This document shows positions 1-12,613 of a DNA stretch of 64,000 bases, in pieces. Source of the stretch: Siderastrea siderea (lineage: Eukaryota > Cnidaria > Anthozoa > Scleractinia > Rhizangiidae); assembly GCA_964030785.1 (NCBI GenBank), contig OZ034969.1, positions 36,112,601-36,176,600 on the forward strand, in the 5' to 3' direction. The notes below the pieces were generated by a model. The model searched no databases, was not told the DNA's origin, and saw only the letters and a program-made list of their open reading frames with translations. A program made the translations under genes and the position numbers. Every line of letters begins with the position of its first letter. Position 1 is the first letter of the stretch.

Positions 1-394
1 GTATCATGATCTAGTGACTCTTTTGATAGTGTTTACCAATGTCATCTCAGATGTTGGCTTGAGATTAGTTTAAAAAATTTCATTGGCATCACAGCCAATT
101 TCAAACTTTAAAACTTTTCTTGAAAGAAATGGTGACAAAGTCTGAGTTTTTGCTCACTAACACAGTTCAAAAAGCTCTCTTATGCTGTGATTTGTCTCTA
201 CAAGCCACTCACCTGAACAGATTTCCACAAATGCGAGTACTATGTAAAACTGTGTACAATATATTTCTTTAAAATAGTTTTTTTCAGTTTCTATTTTGCA
301 ATAATTATGCCTGCTGTATTGCATTAACATGTTCAGGAACTAAATTCAGCCTGGAAAAGAAGTTGATTTTCACATTATTCTATTGGGTGGTCAG

Positions 395-2598
395 CGGCAG
401 GGGTATTTTCCAGAATGCAGAACGCAGAATGCAGAATGATGGTCAGAGGTAAAGAGTGTGAAACAGGTAGGTACATCATATATGATAAACTGATATCATA
501 CATGCCTAACCCTAATCTGAACCCAAACCCTAACCCTAACCTTAACCCTAGCCCTAACCTTAACCCCAAGGCTGTGCTCTAGCAGCGCCCGGTCGCCTCA
601 GGCGACCAACTTTTGGCTTCGGGCGACTGACGAAAATTGTTGGTCGCCGGGCGGGCACTCTACTGCGCGTAGTCTCGTGTGCAGTAAAGATGGCGAAAAA
701 TTCTTACACATGGTGTTGGTTAATGATCTCCTGACCTTAAGGAAAGCATAGCCGAAAAAATATTTCCCGAAACATTCGCACACGACTTGACGCTCAAAGT
801 TCGTTCCAGATGATTTAACACGTAACGTGATCCTCTGAAGCGCCGCTTGAGTAGCAAGTGGCAAGCTGAACAAGCCACACGGAACTGTACCGTTTCTCAA
901 AGCGTCTGGATATTTTTATCTTTGAATAGCCTATTTGAAGTTTGTTTCAGTGTTTCCGAAGTTGGTGACAGGTTGACAGCTCAGCGCGTTAAAATTGAAA
1001 GTCCTCGTCACGTTTATGCTAATTTATTGTGCGGTTTCTGTTTGCCTTTGTTTTCAATTAATATTACTGATTCATGCTGTGTTTTCTTCGCCGAAAACGA
1101 CAGATTGTTTCCTTTCGTTTGCACAAAATAACATAATAAACTTCATAACAGTAAACAACTACAGAAAAGAATTAGGAAATGTAGATTTTCTTTTAGAAAT
1201 AGCTCAGTTCACCGCTGTTTTCAATTTCGTGACAACGCAGTCTAGTAAATTCGGGATCGCCAACGAAGAACTCGCTACGCACTCTATCTGTGTCTGACCA
1301 AATAAAGGCTTGTCTTTATCGAAAATCTCAATGATAATACAGGACAGAAAATTCGAAATAATAGTATTTCCTCGGCTTTAGCGAAACTCCTTGGCTTTAG
1401 CGAAATTCCCCAGCATAACCGATGATTCGATGATTCGAGACCGGCAGGACATTAAGGTGATTTTTCAAAACGGTAGCCATGATACTGAGCCTGCATTTAA
1501 ACCGTGGCCCCGGGCCGCGACAATGTTTCACCTTTCCCAAAGTAAAATATTTCACAAGTTCCCTTGTTGTCCGGCAAAATAATGTGTGGTTTACGGTCAC
1601 GAAATAGCCGACATTTTTGGCATAAATTTGCCGGAGATACTCATACTGATGAAGTTTACGATAGTCAGACGAAACGCTGAAGAAGGAAAGTTCTGCATTT
1701 GAAATTGTTGCATCCTAGTCTGTGTTTTGTAAAACTTGATACGGAAACAATGAAACCGAAGGAGTGAAATGGAAATTTGAAACGACCTGCAGTGCGGGAT
1801 GGTTTGACACCTCAATGAATGAAACGTGACTTTTAACAGGAAGCTGTGTGAAGATTAATTTCAACTGAAAACTAAGAAAAACAGTACAACGGACAGTTTT
1901 CCCGATTTTGCCCTTAACATCTTTCATAAAAACTGCATAAGCCAGAGAAACTTTATTTTTTAAGAAACTATTAGTTATGGCGTAAACAATCAACAAGCTT
2001 TTGTAATTGGTATAAATTACCTTAAAAGCACCTGTGAGTGTCAAATGCCTAATTTTTGTCAATGGCCATAACGCTTTAAATTGAAAGGTAAATCTAATAT
2101 TACAGTTAAAGGTTTAATAGGTTATTAATAAATATTGTGAAAACAAATTACATTTCCCATAAGACATAGTGTTTGAACAGTTTTGTTGTTTGTATTATTC
2201 ATTTTGTGGTCTAAATCGCATACTTAAGTGCTGATATTTATGAAATTAAAAATTATACAGAATAGTACACCAAAAAGCTCTCTTATTTCCTTCCATAATT
2301 TAATTTTGAATTTCATGGTTAATTAATTAATTAATTAATTAACCAATTAATTGATTTTTGGGGCGACCAACCTCCAGGGCTGGGCACCCTAGCTGGAAGA
2401 GTAGGGAGCCCGAAGGGCTCCCTGAAATTTTTCTTAGAGCGCAGCCTTGTTAACCCTAGGTTTAGGGTTAGGGTTTGGGTTTGGCATGTACAGTTATGAT
2501 ATCAGTTTATCATATAATTTATGATGTACCTACCTGTTTCACACTCTATACCACTGACCTTCATTCTGTGTTCTGCATTCTGCAAAATACCCCTCCCC
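395..2598. mobile_element. 2.2-kb TIR element with telomere-like repeats in its ends (Mutator-like by TSD)
   Basis: The two ends are inverted copies of each other over roughly 200 bp. Each has an AGGGGTATTTT start, several overlapping GAATGCAGAA units, a GTGTGAAACAGGTAGGTAC block, and a run of CCCTAACC (left, about 506-568) or TTAGGG (right, about 2447-2485). The element is flanked by the same 9-bp word, GGTGGTCAG, at 386-394 and 2599-2607, which I read as a target-site duplication. The interior has only short open frames with no transposase motif I recognise, so it looks non-autonomous. A 9-bp duplication is typical of Mutator-like elements; the superfamily is inference. Confidence 0.72.
2318..2345. 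repeat. (TTAA)n microsatellite
   Basis: Short tandem run of TTAA/AATT units inside the right part of the 395-2598 element. Confidence 0.85.
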
Positions 2599-2898
2599 GG
2601 TGGTCAGTGCTCATAATTTGAAACAATTTCGATGCACTGAAATCTCTTTTGTTGCTATAACCAATTTCTAGCTGAAAAGCAGCAAATTCAAACACATAGC
2701 TGAAAAACCAACTGTTTTTATGTGCAAGCATCACACATACAGCTCTACACTATGAACAAATTTGCTATTGTGGTCATTGGCAATTTAGGCTCAGGTTCTA
2801 TGGTATCCTGAAAAAAGAGGTATGGATTGCAACAAAACTAGATTTGATTTTGAGAATACACTGGTACTTCATAATGGTGGCATTGGGAGAAAATGTTT

Positions 2899-3014
2899 AA
2901 CAATTATTCTACGAGGGTGCGCTGGATATCAAATGATAGATAACCAACGAGGCGCGTAGCGCCGAGTTGGTGATAATCATTTGATATCCAGCAAGCCCGA
3001 GTAGAATAATTGTT
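2899..3014. mobile_element. Short palindromic MITE-like repeat (AACAATTATTCTAC ends)
   Basis: Near-perfect hairpin. AACAATTATTCTAC at the left is answered by GTAGAATAATTGTT at the right, with inner arms CTGGATATCAAATGAT and ATCATTTGATATCCAG. No coding potential. The first bases of the ends, AACAATTATTC, are shared with the repeats at 41573 and 45799. Confidence 0.75.
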
Positions 3015-6000
3015 TTATTAAAACCTTAACCACTATTAAAAAAATATCAAGAAAGAATGGGAAAAATGAGAAAAGAGATAAAAAGGGAACAAGAATCGAT
3101 CACATGACTGAATGAAAAAGGCCCCAAAACCTTGCGAAGTGTTGCAGCGTTTCATTGCAAAGCTGAATGAGTCAATGAAAACTGCTCGAAAGTGAACAAA
3201 GTAGCACAAGTTTTGGAAAACATCTTCTAATTATTGGCTCTGAAATGTGGTACATGTTTGTTTTTTCCTGAAACATTGTTGTAAGCATCGCTCAAAGCGC
3301 ATTGAAGCTGCACAATTTCACTATATTAGCTGCTGGAGTTGAAACGGAACAAGTTTGTAATCTGTTTGCACAACGGAGCCATCATGTACATGTGCGTGTT
3401 TGATCGAACTGAAGACATAACTAATTTGAACATTAAGTAATTTCCATGCAGCTCAGAAGCAAGATTACTATAGCAGGAATTCAAAATGTAGTTGTTCTTG
3501 GGTTAGAGGTTGCGGACGGAATGGTAAATTAAAAAAACAACATTCAAACAACTGGAAAAGCGTTCAACTTCGTTTTACATGACATCCGATTTCTATCTGA
3601 GCACTTGGACCTGTTGAAATACAGAGCTACAATGAGTGCAGGTAAACCAATGTCAATTTTGCATGTTTAAGCCGAAAAAAAAATCTCACCCTTCCTTCCT
3701 TCTTGGTAGTTTGTAGCTGTAGTTTGTTTAGTACTTGTTTAGACTGCTTCATGATTTTAGCACTGACTCGCCATGAATGTGTGATACTTTTTATTAAATG
3801 CTTCTGCCCCATTTCACTGTGTTTTATTTTATGTCTTGTCTTGTTATTTTGAAGTGGAAAGCTTTCCTGATAAAACCTACCGTTTGATCAATTTTAATGA
3901 TCGACGTGACGATCGCTGAAAGAAATTAATTGTAAACACAACGTTTAATGCTTAAATTTCTATTTCTGCACAGTTTCTGCAAACAATTTTGACTTGTCTA
4001 AGACGATGCTGTTGGTGATGCTTGTTGGTGACGCTGTTGGAATTTCTGCTTAATTTAAATTCTCTGCCAAGTGACTTTTCTCGTCCATTTTTCTCGCCGG
4101 GTTGCTCACGAGGAAAAATCGTTCAGCTCACTTTGCTGTTGAGTGTTCATTGACCATATTTGGTCACAGTAGGTATATGATCGAGCTGATAGCCTAGCTC
4201 CATTCAGCCAATCAAAATGCTAGAAATCCAATACACCTAGTCCAGTCATGAGGAGATTGGGCCCAACATGGGGTGGGTATCCTCCCAACTAGCCATCTTT
4301 GAAAAGCCTTAAAGTAGTCTCAAAAAACTTGTTTATAACTGCTGGAACATCGTAGCCTCCATCCCTGTTCAGATCTTCAGGGATGGGTGCTATAATCCTT
4401 AATTATCTTTTCTCAGGTGATCCCAAAGGATCACATGGCAAAAAAGCCGTGTGATAACATCATTTGCTGAGGAGGCTTCTGAGATAAAAGTGAAAGCTTC
4501 TTCTCCGAAGAAAAGAATTCTGCTATAATATGTTTAACCCGGAGGGAAGAATCAACTTTGCTTCTAATGCACTAAAAAATTATGTTGTTTAGTCAAGACT
4601 AATTACTTTGAACTTTGGATGGTACCTCAGCCAAAGACAATTTTAACTGGGATGTCTAACATCCGTGGACATACGCGAAAGTGAAGAAAACTAAACCTAA
4701 AGGGAGCAGGCATAAAGTGGTCATAACTCAAACTGTTACTTCTCAGATTGTTGGTATTGTTAAATTCCATATGGAGGAACTCCTTGGCAATCCACTCAGA
4801 CGAAATAATATAGAGAATGCTTTTTTCTTCAACGCTTCCATTTAGAAACTCAAAGCGAGCTGGGATTATTCTAGTCATCACAGTGGATTGGAATAAACAA
4901 GCAAACAAACGAGAACTGAGAATATAAATAATAACCTCGCTTACCGCCACATGCCAATTCAAGTTGTACTTGCTCTTGAAAGTATCGATTCAAAACTGTT
5001 CTTGCACTATCATTTAAGCTAAAATGATTTCAATACTTTTTCTAAAGTATTAAGCAAGAAACGGTGAGGTTTTGGAAAGAAGATAAGTAAGACTTCTGCT
5101 CCAAAACAACGACAAAACTGCCAACATCTTGAAAGAACACGACGCCAGAAGACCATGTGCTCGTGAAATACGACCGCGTAGGTATATGGGATTTTTACGA
5201 GCGCTTACTAGTCCCCAGTATCTCGCTTTGACACGGGAGCTCAAGGTATTCGGGATCGCAAGGTGGGCTAATAGGGATAACGGGTTTTAAAAATGCTGGG
5301 CTCCAGGGCTCCAGGGCTCCAGCACTCTGGTATCCCAGGGCATTACGCCAATGGACCAGTATCTGGGTTCCAAGCAGAGAAAAACTTCATGGGTGTTGGG
5401 AACAAGATTGGTTCATGGGTAGTACTCGTCCACCAAGAGTATACATTCATGGTGTTCATTTATGTTCTCTTTTATTCCAAAATGCTAGCACAATTATATC
5501 TGTATTCTATATCATTCACTTTCACATTTGATAAAAAAAATGCCCGTTTTTGTTTCTTGGCCCGAACTTGAATTTAACTCGCGGCATGTAATTACGCCTG
5601 ATGCACTTTACGATTCTGTTGCTACACCTTATGCACATGGTTGTCAAGTATTATTACTTCGGTATTACGCTTATAACATCAGGGCTAGATAAACCAGGGG
5701 CACCCAAGTGACCCAACTAGAGAATTTTAGCAAAATATATTACTTGAGATATCGTTTTTTGCTTTCTTAGATTGTTTCAGAGCTTTGTAAAGGAATATTT
5801 GTGTAAGCTAATACAGATTGATCTGTTCGGCGTTTTTATCTGAAAATTTAGGTCGCAGTAAATAATACGAAACAGAATCCTATCCGCCGAATTTCCGAGC
5901 TGCTGATGGCTCTCCCAAAATGCTAGCTGACCTTATTTTGCACTCTAAACGACATATGTGTCCCTCCGAAAACAATAGGAACTGAATAACTCATCTTGTT

Positions 6001-6267
6001 ACGAAAGTCCAACGTGATGTTTCGCCAAAGAAATCTCTAGATTCTCTGGCACTGCAATTAAATCTGAAAATCTCAGGTGATTTTAAGCCTTCCGAACAGA
6101 TGTTCCCCGAAACGAACCGTTGGGTGCTCCTGATAAACGGTAATTAAAGCTTTTAAGATGCCTGCAATACTGATTTTCAAACTATTTGCTTCGTTTGTTA
6201 TCGTATCTTTTGATAATTATTGTGTTGTATAATTCCTCGTGAAATTTAGAATAAAACCCTCCGCCTT
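3015..6267. other. Intergenic stretch without a supported gene
   Basis: Only short, uncorroborated open frames are seen. A small tandem of GGGCTCCA units lies at about 5299-5327, and related GAGCCCTGGAG units recur at 14265-14365. The last bases are the 3' flank of the CTHRC1-like gene, in which I found no canonical AATAAA on the minus strand. Confidence 0.6.
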
Positions 6268-8760
6268 TTAAGCTTGTGGGGGAGGGATTTCTTCCACGTA
6301 GATACGGGACACTGAGTTCCACCCCGTGTACGCATCAGCAGATCCGTATCCAGCACAGTTACCGACCCAGAATCCTACGCGCACTATCCCCTTCTGCATT
6401 TTCTCGCACACTCCTTCGATGTGACGTGGCCGGTGTAAGTCCTTTTTGGCGCCATTTCCATGTATCATGTAGACCACACCATCAATGGCTGCTGGGGCTG
6501 AGCACTCTGCCCCATTGAAGGTAAAGTACCACCGTCTACAGCACGCGTGGCAGTTATAGATACGAAGATTTCCATTCCAGAAGACACGCAGCCCTGTAAA
6601 GTCTGAGGTTTTGTTGAAAAGACATTCCTAAATGAAGTAAATTAAACTCAGGATCAGAGTTCAGGATATACTTGTATTTGAAAATTGAAAAACATGAAAT
6701 TTTCGGTCGCAAACATGAAAAAAAAACACGATGACCTGACGATAGCACGTCTGACGATAGCATACTTTTTATGTGTGTGAATGTTGGCGCAAAATGTGAA
6801 CAATTAATATGCGAAGTAGCCATGAAGAGGACTAGTGCTAACGCGGAGGTGAAAACACTAGCTCCTACCAGGAGCCTGCTCCTACCAATTTGTCACGGGT
6901 ATATATCTGAGCAAATTTTGCAAAACATACCCCCGAACTTTTCGGGTTAAAGGCGGTCTCCGCCTTTAACCCCCCTGCGGCCGGCCAGACTTGAGGGGGG
7001 TTTGCGTCACCCGATATGCCAGCACACTGCCCATGGACAGTCCTTTCTGACGGTAGGCATTGTAGGGGTCCGGAGGCCCAATTGGGGGGGTAGGGTGGGG
7101 AGAAATTGGCCTGTTTTGCCCAGCAAACCTGATTTTCAAGACAAGACAAGTGCTCTGATGGTGCTTGAAAGACATGAAGGGTCTTTTGTGTGTGTCTCTG
7201 GGTCAAAGGGCGATCGCAGCTGTACTGCCACAATAGACTGCAAGCTGGGGAACCACAGAATTCAGCAGAGCTAGCCTTGGGGGGTCAGAGATCCACAGGG
7301 GAGGGGAGGCAAGTGGATCGGGCTAATTTGCTGGTTACAGTAGCTGCAGGTATGTTTTGGCAAATTCAGTCAGATATATTATATACATATATATTTTCTA
7401 TTTATTTATTTATTTATTTATTTATTTATTGCAGGGGGGATCTGTGCTCTTCTCCACCCTGAACAGAAACCAAATTTCCGAATGCAAATTTGATCTAGAT
7501 ACGAAGGACCTGAGCGAAGTCCATCTGCAGGTGGCTTAGCTTTCCTCTGCAAACGTTATAAACTGCTTTTATCATTGCCTAAGTCAATGTAGTTTTAATT
7601 TTAATGAAGTGAAATAACTCAGCAGTTCATTATTTACCTTGATCAACCCAGTGTCCTTTCCGTCGTTCATATTCTTATAAACACACTGTTTCCAATTACG
7701 TCCCAAAGACCCGGGAGGACCCTGGAAGCCTGGGGGACCTGGAGAGCCTTGTGGACCTTGAAGACCTGCATCACCCTTGATTCCAGGTGGTCCCGCTGGG
7801 CCCGAGGGTCCTTGAGGTCCCTGATTCCCTGGTGATCCCGCAGCACCTGCTGGTCCCGCAGATCCCGGAATCCCCGGGACTCCTGGAACTCCTGGTGCGC
7901 AAGAACAACCACTGTGTCCACAAGGTCCATAAGGTGACGCTGGTTGAGTGTTCTTAAAATTAAAGGCAGAGAGAAAAATGCACTTATTTGAATGTTGACC
8001 TATAAGTTAAAACCTCAGAGATCTATAATAACATTGTATAGCTTGAGCGATATCGTCTAATTAACTGAACCCACAAATAACAGCAATTTTTATTTACTTC
8101 CCTATTGTTCCTCCAAACGGTTTGGACAAACAGACAAACCCCAAAGAAAACAATCTTCTTTCCCCGTGGACCCTTCATATTTCTCCTTGTCGGAGCCCTG
8201 ATTCGAGCGCACACGCTGATTAGTTCCAATTATTTCTAATTGAATTTTTTTCATTGACACCGTTCCGGTCGATGCGACGCCTGTACAAAGTTGCCACAGA
8301 CTCAAACGGAAAGAACACACAAGGTGTTACTAAGCTGCTAAGAGCCGGTCCTTTGGAAATAATGAAGATTTGAGGAAATTCACGTGGTGCGATCAAAAAA
8401 GGCAATTCACTTAGAATCCATTAAGCAAAACTTATCCACGACCCTAGTGAATTTTTGTTGTTGCGCAAGTCGAATCATTTCACAAACTAAGAACCCTCTT
8501 ACATCCACAGACGACATTTCCTTCTTTCCCATCAACCCCCAACGCTTCCTTTTTTCCCGCGCTTTATTCTTCACTACTGGGAGCCTATTCGCAGGCTAAT
8601 TTTGATGTCGTCTAATTCCAAAATCAAATGACAATAAACGCACCTTGTTATCACTTGACTTGCTGCTGCTCTTGCCAATTGCAGAACACAATGTGATCAA
8701 TAGAAAAAGCACGAAGCCTAACATGTTGAACACGGGTGTACTCGTGCAGGATTTCGCCAT
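6268..8760 (-). CDS. CTHRC1-like secreted collagen triple-helix protein (3 exons, 263 aa)
   Basis: Exons in transcript order are 8644-8760, 7638-7952 and 6268-6627. All junctions are phase 0 with GT donors and AG acceptors (AAG|gtgcgt, AAG|gtaaat; ttttaag|, catttag|). Exon 1 encodes a signal peptide with hydrophobic core [14 protein letters not shown]. Exon 2 encodes a Cys cluster (C50, C55, C57) and about 21 uninterrupted Gly-X-Y triplets (residues 60-122), then NWKQC. Exon 3 encodes the Cys-rich C-terminal globular domain with the family hallmarks [23 protein letters not shown] and [13 protein letters not shown]. An NKT glycosylation site is at residue 149. The total is close to vertebrate CTHRC1, but the collagen stretch is longer. 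Family members are secreted trimeric matrix proteins linked to Wnt/PCP and TGF-beta signalling in vertebrates; that role is not shown here. No frameshifts or stops are seen. Confidence 0.93.
6628..7637 (-). other. Intron 2 of the CTHRC1-like gene
   Basis: A 1-kb GT-AG intron. It carries a perfect hairpin at 6944-6972 (13-bp arms GGGTTAAAGGCGG around TCT) and a (TTTA)n microsatellite at about 7398-7430. Open frames here on both strands are short and unsupported. Confidence 0.8.
7398..7430. repeat. (TTTA)n microsatellite
   Basis: Uninterrupted TTTA tandem, preceded by TATATA-rich sequence, in intron 2 of the CTHRC1-like gene. A similar (TTTA)n tract occurs at 30702-30735. Confidence 0.9.
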
Positions 8761-9260
8761 TGATATCTTGGACCAGCTATCGATATGAATGAATTCTTCG
8801 TTCAGAGCATGAAGCTAGTCTGAAATGTCAACTATGTCCTCCCCCTAAGGAGACGGCTGACATTTCACAATGGCATAAGTATGACAAACATAAAACTCAT
8901 ATCCCGGGGATGCTCCCTATAGTGGGCTTTATGGGGAGGCGCCCAGTATATTAAAGGGTAGGGAAAATTGTCATCTTACTGCATGAAAGGCCCCAAAATC
9001 CGCCGCTAAGTGAAAGAGATGGCGGAGCTCCATTGCTAAGCAAATTTAGTAACCTATCGGGGGGGGGGGGGTGGTCAACTTGTCAATCGCTCCTCATGGC
9101 CATCGCGACGTCACAGGCAGGTCAAGTCTGGAAATTAAAATAGCTGACAAACAATCACATCGCCAGAAGTCTTTCTCGGGTGATCATCCAAAGAATTTGA
9201 AACAAAGCAATGAAAAGAGCCCAGAAACCTAGTAACCTGTTAATGTAATTTCCGAAAATG

Positions 9261-9470
9261 TAGCCTGCGTAGCAAGCGTTTCCGTAAGGTTTTCCGCACG
9301 TTCGAGGCATTTTTCGTTTTTTAGCCGCGCGAAAATTGGGGCGAGCGCAAAAAAGTGCGTGACCCCCGTCACGCACCTTTTTGCGCTCGCCCAAATTTTC
9401 GCGCGGCTAAAAAACGAAAAATGCCTCGAACGTGCGGAAAACCTTACGGAAACGCTTGCTACGCAGGCTA
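9261..9470. mobile_element. 210-bp hairpin MITE of the TAGCCTGCG-ended family
   Basis: An almost perfect palindrome about 105 bp per arm, starting TAGCCTGCGTAGCAAGCG and ending CGCTTGCTACGCAGGCTA. The flanks CCGAAAATG (9252-9260) and CTGAAAATG (9471-9479) differ at one base and fit a 9-bp target duplication. A deleted copy of the same family is at 49648-49719. Arm reading frames in both directions are an artefact of the palindrome. Confidence 0.82.
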
Positions 9471-9479
9471 CTGAAAATG

Positions 9480-11705
9480 CAGCATCTTTCACAAAACAAG
9501 CTGTTCGAGGCACCAAAATACGCAAAACTTTGAGATCGATAAATTACGCACGCCACTGAAAACTAAAAGCTTGCGCTCCTTTCATAGACCGCCTAACGAT
9601 ATGTGAAAACCTAACGATATGTGACTCCGAGAGAAAAATAAGACCTTGATATGATTTAAAAGTTTCGAATGGCCGTTAAAATGAATCGTTTTACATGCGC
9701 TAAATAATGATCAGTGGGTTTAAAGGCATTTTTTTTTAAGTTGACTACGTAGTGTGTTCACTCGCAAAAAGGAAGCTAACATCTTTAAAGTGAAGAAAAA
9801 TGCTCCAGTGTAGAGAAATTATTATTTTGAAGTCTTGTGCTAGGTTCGAAGTTATTAGTGGGCCAGAGAAATGCCTTATTTTCAGTGAACCATCTTGTAA
9901 AAACCAGTAAAGACGACAACATTTTCCCGCGGCAAAACCAAACAACTGGTGCACCGGCTTTCCGGAAAATTTGTGCTGACGTCTGACATTACTCTTGTAG
10001 AATAATTATAAAAAACCACAGTCTATCAAGAACGCCAATTTTCTCAGGCTACTGATTGTCAAAATGTTCACAAGGAGCTATAGTCACTAGAATGGTGCTC
10101 AGTTTGACAGTTTTTAAATGAATTAGTCTTTTAAAATTAAGTGAAATACGGCCTATTCATTTTATTTTCGAAACGGTCATCTCGATCGTCTGTCGTGGAT
10201 CATGTAGATGGTCAAACTCTTTTTAAAACAAGTTGTATCTTGGACAGGAAATTAAAAAGAAACTGGAGATATTGAGAATAAGTTGGACAAGACCTCTGAA
10301 CCCGATGGTGCTCTAATACAAGTATCTAAAAGTTTTCATAAAAATAACAGTATCGGCTCGGCGTAAAATCTATTTCCTCGGGCGTCCGCATGATTTGTGA
10401 GCTGATTCAGATTTTTATGTTGTTCTGCAAAGGTGAATTGTCCACGGATTAAATGTGGTAGAAAAAATTTACTTAGTTCGATTACTTGTCCCCAAGCATT
10501 TATGGATAGTTTTTCTTTCTATATACAGTAGATGGAAGCAAATTCTTTGAGAAAACTTTAAATTTAAAGTGCGAAACATACACTTTTAAGTTTGTCTTCT
10601 GGTCCACTCAGCGAAACAAACGGACCGATCATTTTTTAGGTTGACTTTATACCAAAGTTTTCAATTGGAGTATTTTTCTTAAATTATAGGCTATTCTCTG
10701 GCCAAGTTTCAAGTTCTCCTGTGATATATAACTGAAATGAACACACTTTTTTGGACGCGGACAGTGACAACTTTCCCACATAATTTTGTGATCGCGAAGT
10801 TTTATCGTTGCTCTTAAAACGTTTTTTTTCCAGTATGATTTAAAGGGTAAGATAAGAAACCACTTACCTATATCGAAAAAGAGATCCTAAATTTCTATTC
10901 CACAAGAAAACAAGCACAGCTGAAAGCTGGACCAGCAGAAAAAATAAGTTTGTAGACCGAGTATCCAACAAGTTTGCCAGTGCCATTTTTGACGTCACGA
11001 TGGCCAAGATCATCCGGACAACAAATGGACGAGTTCCCCCCACCCCCCGCCCTGTAACTTATCGATCCGAAAAATTTTGGTTGTGACGTCAGCGTACGTC
11101 CGTACAGACTCTGGGGGACGGGGAGGGGAGTCCCAAGGCAACCCGACCGGGGGTGGAGAATTCCATCTTTTCTTGGCTGGAAATCGCGCGGTGCTTGTGG
11201 GCAACCGCGTTTTTCTTGGCGGGAAATCGCATGACCATCGTCGCTTTTGAAAAAGAGGTTTCTTTAAAAAGCTTAAGTTTATTTAGCAAAACGATTGTTC
11301 GACAGTATTGTAGTTTTAAACTTGAAAAAAAATCTAATATCTAGAAATGGAAAGAAAAAGTTCAAAAGAATACTGGTAGAAGGCGAAAAGTTCAAATTAC
11401 GAAAGCTGCCTTCAAAGGACTCCATCGCTTTGTTTTCTTTACGGCGGAGAGCTTGCCTTGTTCTGAAACACAACCGAGTAAGTGGGGTTTAACGTGCATG
11501 ATTTTGAGTATTACGGTCAAAGAAATTACATTTTGAAATGGAAATTTAATTAACGTCATTAGAAATGTGTCATTTACTTTTGACTTTAAAAAGTTATTAG
11601 AAAACGCGCTCAGATTTTTGACAGATGTAGTCTTGAATATTTTGCCATGCGCGGCCGATTTCACTCGCGTGGACGGACCCACCGCCGTGCTGGAAGTGTA
11701 ACGCG
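9480..11705. other. Intergenic stretch without a supported gene
   Basis: Read on both strands. The open frames are short, overlap each other in opposite directions, and carry no recognisable domain or paired splice sites. Confidence 0.55.
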
Positions 11706-12613
11706 AATGAATGATTTACCAGTAACCGGATACCAATTTATGCGCAAAGGATTCTGGGATTGCTAGGGGGCAAACATGACAAGTCGCTAGAAAGAAATGT
11801 ATGGCGTAAAGTTGTTTTTTCGTCAAAAGCAGTGAATTTGGACAAAGAATAACGCTTTTTCGCTGGGATTTTGTGAGAAGTGGAGTTGACTAGTGTTGGT
11901 ACGTGGAAATTGTAAGTTTCTGTGTGTTTAGTGCAATAAAATCTCTCGATAAACACTTTTTCTTGCGTAGGGTTGATTGTGAAATCTACATCACGCCATA
12001 GTCTCGAAATAGTACACATTTAGGTATAAATTTGAGGGTATTGACTCAATAAAGCCTTCTCAGTTGTAATTGCGTTTGTCTAGATTGTTTTCTTTTTAGT
12101 TGCGTGTGTTATAACATTATTATGGCTGCTGGAATTTTACCGCCGGCAATATTTCTTATTTATCGCCAGCACAATGACCAACGCCGGGCATATTTCTTAT
12201 TTATACTCGTAGCATAAACGACTCAACAACATTAGCACACGCAATTACAAATGAAATTAAAAGGCTTTATTGAGTCAATACCCTCAAATTTATGCCTAAA
12301 TGTGTACTATTTCGAGACCATGGCGTGATGTAGATTTCACAATCATTCTTACGCAAGAAAAAGTGTTTATCGATAGATTTTATTGCACTAAACACACAGA
12401 AACTTACAATTTCCACGTACCAACACTGGTCGTCTCCACTCTACACAAATCACAGCAAAAAAGCGTTAGTCTTTGTCCAAATTTACTGCTTTTGACGAAG
12501 AAACAGCTTTACGCCATACATTTCTTTCTAGCGACTTACAATGTTTGCCCCTAGCGATCCCAGAATCCTTTGAGCATAACATGGGCATCCGGTTACTGGT
12601 AAATCATCCATTG
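11706..12613. mobile_element. Foldback element, about 0.9 kb with arms of about 340 bp
   Basis: Left arm (about 11706-12050) and right arm (about 12260-12613) are inverted copies with scattered differences. Outer ends are ATGATTTACCAGTAACCGGA and its complement, inner arm ends CTCAATAAAGCC and GGCTTTATTGAG. The spacer is about 200 bp. Matching open frames of about 90 aa appear in each arm only because the arms are copies. I could not find a convincing target duplication. Confidence 0.78.

Noticed and set aside
375..569. 64-codon minus-strand frame rich in Gly-Leu-Arg
   Set aside because: It is a translation of the telomere-like CCCTAACC repeat in the transposon end.
7667..7930. Open frame overlapping the collagen exon on the same strand
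   Set aside because: Shadow frame of exon 2; the true frame gives continuous Gly-X-Y.
11738..12554. Similar 93- and 84-codon frames on opposite strands
   Set aside because: Mirror images from the two arms of one foldback; no motif and no splice support.
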